The notes beneath the pieces were generated by a model that saw only the letters and a program-made list of their open reading frames with translations, did not search any database and was not told where the DNA came from. The position numbers and the translations under genes were made by a program. Of a stretch of DNA of 29,855 nucleotides, positions 23,786 through 29,855 are shown piece after piece (the first letter of the stretch is position 1; each line of letters opens with the position of its first letter). This DNA is from Darwinibacter acetoxidans_A (lineage in GTDB: Bacteria; Bacillota; Limnochordia; Darwinibacteriales; Darwinibacteriaceae). The stretch is taken from NCBI GenBank assembly GCA_041936745.1, contig JBHGWS010000007.1:1-29855 (forward strand), given 5' to 3'.

Positions 23786-24873
23786 GCGCAAAAAAAAGAT
23801 GGATGGACGCCTTTATCGGGCCCATAGGTGCAATAATTTTAGGCCTTTTGATGGGCGCGGTTTTAATGTTGATCACCGGGACAAATCCCATTACGGGCTA
23901 TGCCGCGCTTTTGCGTGGCTCCTTCGGCTCAGGCATCAACTTTTCGGAAACCCTGGTTTATGTCAATCCTTTAATCTTCACGGGGCTTTCCGTTGCCGTC
24001 GCCTACCGTGCCGGCCTTTTTAATATTGGGGCGGAGGGCCAGATTATCGTTGGGATGCTGGTTTCGGCCTTTATCGGTTATAAATTCGCCGGCCTGCCCA
24101 GGCTTTTGCACCTGCCGTTGACTTTGATTGGCGGCATGGCGGGCGGGGCTCTATGGGCCGCTGTCCCCGGTTATTTGAAGGCCAAATTCGGGGTGCACGA
24201 AGTAGTTAACAGCATTATGATGAACTATGTGGCCCTGCACCTTTCCCACTACTTAGTTACAGGGCCCCTGCAGGATCCTAATACGACTCTGCCTTACAGC
24301 CCCGACATTGCTCCGAGTGCCAGGCTGTGGCGGTTTTTAGGCCACTTCGGCGAACAGTACCGGGTGAATACGGGGATTCTTATTGCCATTGCCGCGGCCG
24401 TTTTTGTCTATTGGCTGCTTTACAAGACGACGACGGGCTATGAAATCCGCTCGGTCGGTTTTAACCCCGATGCCTCCGGTTACGCGGGCATGGACACATC
24501 CGCCGCTATGGCTAAGGCAATGCTCGTTTCCGGCGGCTTGGCCGGTTTGGCAGGTGCGGTGCAGGTGATGGGGATTCAGTTTAAGTTTCTCGATCTGTTC
24601 GGTTTTGAAGGCTGGGGCTTTGACGGCATTGCCGTTGCCTTGGTGGCGAAGAATAACCCCCTGGGCATTTTGGCAACGTCTTTCCTTTTTGGTACCCTCC
24701 ACAGGGGTTCCCAGACGATGCAGGCTATGGCCGGGGTCCCCAAAGAGACGATCGGTATTGTCCAGGCCATTATTATCTTTGTAGTTGCGGCGGAAGGCCT
24801 GATTTCGGGCTGGATTCCCGGGCTGGCTAAAATAAAATCATTTTTTGCCAAGCAAAAGGAGGCTGACTTGTAA
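23782..24873 (+). CDS. Nucleoside-type ABC importer, permease subunit 1
   Basis: A 363-aa polytopic membrane protein of the BPD_transp_2 family, corresponding to YufP. Hydrophobic segments recur from about residue 12 onward. Family stretches are VAYRAGLFNIGAEGQIIVG, HEVVNSIMMNYVALHL, EIRSVGFNPDASGYAGMD and GWGFDGIAVALVAKNNPLG. It starts within the ATPase stop (ATGA) and its stop overlaps the next permease start (TAATG), so subunits are translationally coupled. The substrate is probably nucleosides, by family. Confidence 0.92.
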   Translation: MSAKKRWMDAFIGPIGAIILGLLMGAVLMLITGTNPITGYAALLRGSFGSGINFSETLVYVNPLIFTGLSVAVAYRAGLFNIGAEGQIIVGMLVSAFIGYKFAGLPRLLHLPLTLIGGMAGGALWAAVPGYLKAKFGVHEVVNSIMMNYVALHLSHYLVTGPLQDPNTTLPYSPDIAPSARLWRFLGHFGEQYRVNTGILIAIAAAVFVYWLLYKTTTGYEIRSVGFNPDASGYAGMDTSAAMAKAMLVSGGLAGLAGAVQVMGIQFKFLDLFGFEGWGFDGIAVALVAKNNPLGILATSFLFGTLHRGSQTMQAMAGVPKETIGIVQAIIIFVVAAEGLISGWIPGLAKIKSFFAKQKEADL

Positions 24874-25817
24874 TGGATTGGTTTCTTATTCAAAGTTTTC
24901 TGATCGACCTTTTAGCCTCTACCGTAACCTTGTCGGCCCCTTTGATTATGGCCTCCATCGGCGGCGTGTTCAGTGAAAGAGCGGGCATTGTCAACATCGG
25001 GATAGAAGGCATGATGTTAATCGGCTCTTTCGTGGGCGTTCTTTTCTCCCACTTAACGGGAAACCCCTGGATCGGCTTTTTCGCCGGTGCGGCGGCCGGT
25101 GCCCTGATTGCAGCACTGCATGCGGTGGCCAGCATTAAGTACCATGCGGACCAAGTTGTTTCGGGCGTAGCCATCAACCTTTTGGCCACTGCGCTGACGG
25201 GGTTTCTCTTAAGGGCGATTTTCGATCGGGCGGGCCAGACCAACAGGGTGGCCAAACTGGCATTTTGGTCGTTTCCCTTTTTGCGGAAAATACCGATTAT
25301 CGGGCCCCTCTTTGCCAGAAACACCCCACCTGTTTACCTTGCCTTTTTAATCGTGATCATCTCCCACATACTCCTTTTTAAAACGCCTTTGGGGCTTAGG
25401 ATCAGGGCTGCGGGCGAACACCCGGAAGCCGCTGATACAGTGGGTGTCAATGTGATCGGCATCAGGTATTTATCCGTGATCATCAGCGGCTTTTTGGCCG
25501 GCATGGGCGGGGCAACGCTTTCTTTGGGCCAGCTTTCCCTCTTTAGGGAAGGGATGAGTGCCGGTAAAGGTTTTATCTCTTTGGCCGCCATGATTTTCGG
25601 TAAATGGACGCCAATCGGCTCCATGGGGGCCTCGCTCCTTTTTGGCGTGGCTGACGCTTTACAGCTGACGGCCCAAAATTGGGGGCTGGTGGCCATTCCG
25701 ACCGAGTTTTTTGCCATGTTCCCCTATATTGTCACGATGGCCGCTTTGGCCGGGATTATCGGCCGCACCGTTGCGCCGGCGGCTTCGGGTAAACCTTACC
25801 TGCGGCGGGGGTCTTAA
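24873..25817 (+). CDS. Nucleoside-type ABC importer, permease subunit 2
   Basis: A 314-aa polytopic membrane protein of the same family, corresponding to YufQ. Diagnostic stretches are SIGGVFSERAGIVNIGIEGMM near the N-terminus, KYHADQVVSGVAINLLA in the middle and IRAAGEHPEAADTVGVNV before the last spans. It pairs with subunit 1 as a heterodimeric channel. It is the last gene of the importer operon; a G/C hairpin follows 22 nt later. Confidence 0.92.
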   Translation: MDWFLIQSFLIDLLASTVTLSAPLIMASIGGVFSERAGIVNIGIEGMMLIGSFVGVLFSHLTGNPWIGFFAGAAAGALIAALHAVASIKYHADQVVSGVAINLLATALTGFLLRAIFDRAGQTNRVAKLAFWSFPFLRKIPIIGPLFARNTPPVYLAFLIVIISHILLFKTPLGLRIRAAGEHPEAADTVGVNVIGIRYLSVIISGFLAGMGGATLSLGQLSLFREGMSAGKGFISLAAMIFGKWTPIGSMGASLLFGVADALQLTAQNWGLVAIPTEFFAMFPYIVTMAALAGIIGRTVAPAASGKPYLRRGS

Positions 25818-25839
25818 AAGCTTAACAGTTGAAATAAGT

Positions 25840-25865
25840 GGGGGCGGCCGGAGCCGCCTCCCTTT
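25840..25865 (+). terminator. Hairpin after the importer operon, weak terminator
   Basis: GGGGGCGGC, loop CGGA, GCCGCCTCC forms a 9-bp stem including one G-U, followed by CTTTGAATT. The T-run is short, so termination may be partial. A second small stem GGCCC/GGGCC lies at about 25876-25891. The exporter gene begins about 80 nt further on. Confidence 0.5.
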
Positions 25866-25943
25866 GAATTTGCGGCGGCCCGCAAAAGGGCCGGGGTTGT
25901 GCTTGGGGCAAAAATCCTTTATGATAATTAAACAGGAGTGTTT

Positions 25944-27719
25944 GTGAGTGAGCTAAAATATTTAGGAAGGACTGTGAGTTTAAGCGGGAATATGAGTAAT
26001 CTAAGACTATTTATTTCCTATTATAAGCCGGAGCGGCGCCTTTTTTTCTATGACATGGTCTGCGCCAGCATGATTGCCGCTTTGGATCTGTTGTTTCCCA
26101 TTGTAACGCGCGTGTTTATGAAAGATTTTATCCCCAACCGCAACATGCGGGCCGTGCTTTTCTGGGCGGTTACTTTAGTAGTGCTCTATGTGCTGCGCCT
26201 TTTCTGCCAATATTTCGTGGAATACTACGGCCACGTGGTGGGCGTGAACATGGAGTACCAGATGCGCAACGATCTGTTCACGCACCTGCAGACTCTGGAT
26301 TTCAGGTTTTTCGACGATACTAAGGTCGGGCATTTAATGAGCAGGATCGTCAATGACCTGCGGGATATTTCCGAATTAGCCCACCACGGGCCGGAAGATA
26401 TCTTTATCGCCGGCTTGATGCTCATCGGCTCTTTCATCTACCTGCTGACGGTAAATGTCCGGCTGACCTTGATCACCTTTGTTTTTATTCCCATCATCGT
26501 CTGGTACGCTTATACCAAACGCACGGCGATGCAGCTTGCTTTTACGGAAGAGCGGCGTAAGATCGCCGATGTGAACGCGGATTTGGAAAACAGCTTAGCA
26601 GGCATCCGGGTGGCCCAAAGTTTTGTGAACGAAGATTATGAAAAGGACCGGTTTGACCGGGCCAATACTGCTTTTAAGTTTTCCCGCTACCGGGCTTTTA
26701 AGGCCATGGCCGTCTATGCCTCGGGCTTGAGTTTTCTGACCAACATTTTAAACGTGGCGGTTTTAGCCGCAGGCTCTTGGTTTATGTACAGGGGCCAGAT
26801 TGATCTGGCGGATCTGACCGCTTATCTCATGTTCATCGGCTACTTCCTGCAGCCCATCAGGCGTTTAATCGCCTTTACCCAGCAGTATCAGCAGGGGATG
26901 ACGGGCTTTAACCGCTTCGCCGAATTGATGAGGCAGCGGCCCCTTGTTGCCGACCGGCCCGCCGCCGTTGATCTGCCTTTGGTGAAGGGGGAAATTGAAT
27001 TAAGGAATGTTTCTTTTCACTACAACGAATCGGAAGAGGTCATCCGAGACGTTTCTTTAACTATTCCCGCAGGCAGCACAACTGCTTTCGTGGGCCCTTC
27101 CGGCGGCGGCAAGACTACGCTCTGCCATTTGATCCCCCGCTTTTACGACGTTGCGGCCGGTGAAATTTTAATCGACGGCCGTGATATCCGTGACGTTACC
27201 TTAAGTTCCCTGCGCAGCCAAATCGGCCTTGTGCAGCAGGAGGTATTTTTGTTTACCGGCACGATCCGCGAAAACATACTCTACGGCAACCCGGCGGCTT
27301 CCGAAGAGGAAATGATCGCCGCGGCAAAGAGAGCGCAGATCCACGAGTTTGTCCTCTCCCTGCCCGAAGGCTACGACACTTATGTGGGCGAGCGGGGCGT
27401 GAAGCTTTCCGGCGGGCAAAAGCAGCGGGTTTCCATTGCCCGGGTGTTTTTGAAAAACCCACCCATTTTGATTCTGGATGAGGCGACTTCCGCTTTGGAC
27501 ACGGCAACGGAGCAGGAAATCCAAGCATCCCTTATGGAGCTTGCCAAAGACCGCACAACCTTGATTATTGCCCACAGGCTCTCCACTGTGCGCCACGCCG
27601 ACCAGATTGTGGTCCTAACGGACGGTGTGATCAGGGAGCAGGGCACGCACCGCCAGCTTTTGGAGCGGGACGGTTTATACGCGGGTTTTCACTCCAGGCA
27701 GTTGGAAGATGCCAGCTGA
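25944..27719 (+). CDS. ABC exporter half-transporter (membrane domain fused to ATPase)
   Basis: A roughly 591-aa protein of the MsbA/LmrA/multidrug type-I exporter group, working as a dimer. The membrane domain (about 20-325) has six hydrophobic helices with the coupling motif FRFFDDTKVGHLMSRI. The ATPase domain (about 350-590) has Walker A GPSGGGKTT, Q-loop LVQQEVFLF, signature LSGGQKQRVS, Walker B ILILDEATSALD and the switch His in IIAHRLST, all intact. The cargo (lipid, drug or peptide) cannot be told. The start is uncertain: GTG 25938, GTG 25944 (AGGAG 5 nt upstream, used here) and ATG 25992, where homologues typically begin, are all in frame. A strong terminator follows. Confidence 0.9.
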   Translation: MSELKYLGRTVSLSGNMSNLRLFISYYKPERRLFFYDMVCASMIAALDLLFPIVTRVFMKDFIPNRNMRAVLFWAVTLVVLYVLRLFCQYFVEYYGHVVGVNMEYQMRNDLFTHLQTLDFRFFDDTKVGHLMSRIVNDLRDISELAHHGPEDIFIAGLMLIGSFIYLLTVNVRLTLITFVFIPIIVWYAYTKRTAMQLAFTEERRKIADVNADLENSLAGIRVAQSFVNEDYEKDRFDRANTAFKFSRYRAFKAMAVYASGLSFLTNILNVAVLAAGSWFMYRGQIDLADLTAYLMFIGYFLQPIRRLIAFTQQYQQGMTGFNRFAELMRQRPLVADRPAAVDLPLVKGEIELRNVSFHYNESEEVIRDVSLTIPAGSTTAFVGPSGGGKTTLCHLIPRFYDVAAGEILIDGRDIRDVTLSSLRSQIGLVQQEVFLFTGTIRENILYGNPAASEEEMIAAAKRAQIHEFVLSLPEGYDTYVGERGVKLSGGQKQRVSIARVFLKNPPILILDEATSALDTATEQEIQASLMELAKDRTTLIIAHRLSTVRHADQIVVLTDGVIREQGTHRQLLERDGLYAGFHSRQLEDAS

Positions 27720-27753
27720 TTTTATTAAAATTAAAGAGAACCTGTGAAAAGAT

Positions 27754-27782
27754 CCACCGGGATATCCGCCGGTGGGTTTTTT
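27754..27782 (+). terminator. Intrinsic terminator after the ABC exporter gene
   Basis: CCACCGG, an 8-nt loop, CCGGTGG, then GTTTTTTG. It is a textbook stem plus T-run and separates the exporter from the DUF3798 transcription unit. The 145 nt that follow are A/T-rich; TATTAT or TATAAA at about 27896-27904 could be a minus-10, but no good minus-35 was found. Confidence 0.88.
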
Positions 27783-27865
27783 GTTTCACCAGTACAATGC
27801 CGCTTTTATTATTCCGGTTATTTTTGGCACAATATTTTAATGGATAATTAAAGGAATTTCGAACT

Positions 27866-27882
27866 AGGTGGTAGAAATGTAA
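27866..27882 (+). other. Start-stop mini-ORF in the DUF3798 leader
   Basis: AGGTGG, five bases, then ATG directly followed by TAA. It has a plausible ribosome-binding site and lies 46 nt before the DUF3798 start codon. Its use is unproven and could be chance. Confidence 0.25.
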
Positions 27883-27927
27883 AGAAGCGGGAAGGTATTA
27901 TAAAAATTAAGTAAAGGGGAGACAAGA

Positions 27928-29025
27928 ATGAAAAGGACGTTTAGTTTAGTATTGGCGTTGATCTTAGTTCTCGGCCTTGTGGGCCTTGCCCAAGCCAGCC
28001 TGCCGTTTAAGATCGGCTTGATTACGGGTACGGTTTCCCAAGGCGAAGAGGAGTACCGCGCGGCCGAAAAAATGGTTGCCCGCTACCCCGGCTCAATCGA
28101 GCACGTTACTTATCCTGATAACTTTATGCAGGAGCAGGAAACCGTAATCGCTCAAATCGTCCGTTTTGCCATGGATCCGGAAGTAAAAGCTATTGTGGTC
28201 TGCCAAGCAGTGCCGGGCACCACAGCCGCTTTTAACCAAATTCGTGATTTCAGGGACGATATCCAGCTGATTATGGGGCTGCCCCACGAAGATCCGGATA
28301 TGATTGCCGGTGTTGTGGACTTTGCCATGGAAACTGACCAGCTGCGCCGCGGGCCCAGGATTGCTCGTTTGGCAGCGGAAATGGGCGCAAAGAAGATTTT
28401 ACACTATTCCTTCCCCCGGCACATGTCGATGGAGCTTTTAGCCCAACGCTACAATGCCATGAAGGAAGAGGCCGAGAAATTGGGCTTAGAGGTTATTGAC
28501 GTTACCGCTCCCGATCCCATGGGCGATGCGGGAATTCCCGGAACTCAGCAGTTTATCTTAGAAGATATCCCCCGCCAGGCTGCTCAGCATGGCCTGGATA
28601 TCGCATTTTTCGGCACTAACTGTGCCATGATGGAGCCTGCCATTAGGGCTACTCTGGATGCGGGCATCATTTTCCCCGAACAGTGCTGCCCCAGCCCCTA
28701 CCACGGCTATCCGGGCGCACTCGGCATTGAAGTTCCTCCCGAGCATGCCGGCGACATCGATTATATTTTGGAGCAGATTTCCCTGAAAGTTGCGGAAAAA
28801 GGCCGCACGGGCCGTATGGCTACCTGGCAGGCACCGATTAACATGGTGTTTGTGGAAGCAGGTATCGAACTTGCCATCCGCCATATCCAAGAAGGCTTGG
28901 ATTGGAGCGATGTGGAAGTAGTGGAACAAGCTATGTTTGAAGCAGTAGGCCTCAACATTTCGGTTGAGAGGTACACGGAAGGGAAAAACTTCTATCTCCT
29001 CGTTGCCGATTCGATCATCTTTTAA
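27928..29025 (+). CDS. DUF3798 periplasmic-binding-like protein
   Basis: A 365-aa exported protein with a signal peptide (about 1-23, ending LAQAS) and no lipobox cysteine. The mature part has the feel of a type-I binding fold: FKIGLITGTVSQGEEEYRAA, a central VCQAVPGTTAAFNQIRD, then KKILHYSFPRHMS and FFGTNCAMMEPAI. I assign it to DUF3798 from these stretches; the ligand is unknown. A Cys-Cys pair (FPEQCCPSPYHGYPGAL) plus CAMMEP lies in what should be the ligand cleft. GGGGAGA precedes the ATG. It is followed by an ABC ATPase of the sugar/nucleoside group, which supports a role as the importer's binding protein. Confidence 0.8.
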   Translation: MKRTFSLVLALILVLGLVGLAQASLPFKIGLITGTVSQGEEEYRAAEKMVARYPGSIEHVTYPDNFMQEQETVIAQIVRFAMDPEVKAIVVCQAVPGTTAAFNQIRDFRDDIQLIMGLPHEDPDMIAGVVDFAMETDQLRRGPRIARLAAEMGAKKILHYSFPRHMSMELLAQRYNAMKEEAEKLGLEVIDVTAPDPMGDAGIPGTQQFILEDIPRQAAQHGLDIAFFGTNCAMMEPAIRATLDAGIIFPEQCCPSPYHGYPGALGIEVPPEHAGDIDYILEQISLKVAEKGRTGRMATWQAPINMVFVEAGIELAIRHIQEGLDWSDVEVVEQAMFEAVGLNISVERYTEGKNFYLLVADSIIF

Positions 29026-29044
29026 ACGTTAGTTTAACTGACAA

Positions 29045-29077
29045 GGAAGGTGCGGAGGCTTGGCCTCCGCACTTTCT
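29045..29077 (+). other. Strong hairpin between DUF3798 gene and ABC ATPase gene
   Basis: GTGCGGAGGC, loop TTG, GCCTCCGCAC is a perfect 10-bp stem (29050-29072). It extends through GGAAG and TTTCT to about 15 pairs, followed by TATAAG rather than a T-run. It is similar in position and 3-nt loop to the hairpin after the other binding-protein gene, and probably sets relative expression rather than full termination. Confidence 0.6.
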
Positions 29078-29106
29078 TATAAGCAGTACAGTAGGAGGTG
29101 TGTTGT

Positions 29107-29855
29107 ATGAGTGTCCCAGTTTTGGAAATGAAAAACATTTCTAAGTCCTTTTATGACACTCAAGTCTTGCGGGATATCGACCTTGTTGTCCGCCAGGGTG
29201 AAATTCACTGTTTAGTGGGTGAAAACGGGGCGGGCAAATCTACGTTGATGAATATTCTGTTTGGGATGCCCGTGATTAGAGATACGGGCGGTTTTGAAGG
29301 GGAAGTTTTAATTGGCGGCTCACCGGTGGATTTTTCTTCCCCGGAGCAGGCCATTGAGTCAGGGATCGGCATGGTGCACCAGGAGTTTATGCTGTTACCG
29401 GGGTTTTCCGTGACGGAAAACATTAAATTGAACCGGGAAATTACCAGGCCGAACTTTGTCAGCAAGGTCGTCGGTAAAAAGCTTGAGACCCTGCACCGCA
29501 GGGAAATGGGCGGGCACGCCCGCCGGGCATTGGATAGGCTGGGGATGACCATTGATGAATGGCTGCCCGTTTCCGGCCTGCCGGTCGGCCATATGCAGTT
29601 TGTGGAAATTGCCAGGGAGATCGATAAGGCCAATCTGAAGCTGTTGGTGTTAGATGAGCCGACGGCCGTTTTAACCGAAAGTGAGGCCCGGCAGTTTCTC
29701 GATGTGACTCAGAGATTGGCTAAAAGCGGCATAAGTATTTTATTTATTACTCATAGGCTCGACGAAGTGATGGCTGTTGCGGACACGATCACTATTTTAA
29801 AAGACGGGGAGTTGGTGCGCACGGATGCGCGGGCGGCCTTCACCGTAGCCCAAAT
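29107..29855 (+). CDS. Sugar/nucleoside-type ABC importer ATP-binding protein, cut by the window end
   Basis: The first 249 codons of an ATPase of the RbsA/MglA/YufO group. Present are Walker A GENGAGKST, Q-loop MVHQEFMLLPGFS, the signature-region equivalent GLPVGHMQFVEIAREI, Walker B LLVLDEPTAVLT and the switch His in LFITHRLDEV. This is one nucleotide-binding domain; a second is expected beyond the edge. AGGAGG lies about 10 nt before ATG 29107. A 20-residue stretch around residue 105-130 (KVVGKKLETLHRREMGGH) is longer than in the nucleoside ATPase at 22217. It follows the DUF3798 gene, so it probably energises that uptake system. Confidence 0.92.
   Translation, partial: MSVPVLEMKNISKSFYDTQVLRDIDLVVRQGEIHCLVGENGAGKSTLMNILFGMPVIRDTGGFEGEVLIGGSPVDFSSPEQAIESGIGMVHQEFMLLPGFSVTENIKLNREITRPNFVSKVVGKKLETLHRREMGGHARRALDRLGMTIDEWLPVSGLPVGHMQFVEIAREIDKANLKLLVLDEPTAVLTESEARQFLDVTQRLAKSGISILFITHRLDEVMAVADTITILKDGELVRTDARAAFTVAQ

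Noticed and set aside
27825..27837. Possible sigma-54 promoter (TGGCAC)
   Set aside because: The minus-12 TTGC element is absent at the required spacing; the match is only half a site.
1..29855. CRISPR arrays, tRNA/rRNA genes, insertion sequences or phage genes
   Set aside because: No regularly spaced repeat array, RNA-gene signature, transposase motif or phage protein was seen on either strand.

Overview
This window looks like a chromosomal segment from an anaerobic Firmicute. The evidence is a Veg protein gene, a ydaO-type (c-di-AMP) riboswitch with an intrinsic terminator, A/G-rich Shine-Dalgarno sites, pyruvate:ferredoxin oxidoreductase and a FeoAB ferrous-iron system. Both predicted solute-binding proteins have an export signal but no lipobox cysteine. 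That is unusual for a single-membrane Firmicute and raises, without proving, the possibility of a diderm lineage. I see no rRNA, tRNA, CRISPR array, insertion sequence, phage gene or origin. Gene density is high and most genes are intact.

Layout. 1-4.0 kb (minus): the 5' part of a PFOR gene behind a good sigma-A promoter, then feoA and a feoB encoded as two overlapping genes (GTPase and membrane pore). 4.1-4.75 kb: an HD-domain phosphohydrolase. 4.8-5.7 kb (minus): a c-di-AMP riboswitch unit driving an unrecognised 106-aa beta-rich protein and veg. 5.7-8.6 kb (plus): trkA-trkH potassium uptake, divergent from the riboswitch unit. 8.6-13.0 kb: a small secreted protein (minus) divergent from a response regulator, a histidine kinase with a Met/His-rich outer loop, and a penicillin-binding protein with a MecA-like N-terminal domain. 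13.0-14.0 kb (minus): a membrane-anchored alpha/beta hydrolase. 14.1-17.3 kb: a chemoreceptor, a secreted ComEC-like metallo-beta-lactamase-fold protein with a ComEA-like HhH tail, and a DUF3006 protein. 17.3-18.7 kb (minus): a GNAT acetyltransferase and a polysaccharide deacetylase. 18.9-20.9 kb: a PHP-family histidinol-phosphatase-like protein and RtcB RNA ligase. 20.9-25.8 kb: a structured but unrecognised leader followed by a complete nucleoside-type ABC importer (binding protein, double ATPase, two permeases). 25.9-27.7 kb: an ABC exporter half-transporter. 27.9 kb to the end: a DUF3798 binding protein and the start of its sugar/nucleoside-type ABC ATPase.

How the genes may work together. 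The c-di-AMP riboswitch beside, but pointing away from, a potassium transporter suggests a local osmotic/potassium theme. The 9-13 kb block reads as an envelope or metal stress module: kinase loop and divergent secreted protein share Met/His/Arg-rich short motifs, the intergenic region carries three GAAGA repeats spaced 11 nt apart, and the last operon gene makes peptidoglycan cross-links. The last 9 kb is mostly solute import, with tight 3-nt-loop hairpins after each binding-protein gene that may set stoichiometry. The items most worth following are the riboswitch-controlled 106-aa protein, the Met/His-rich sensory module, the structured leader at 20925-21077 and the DUF3798 transporter.
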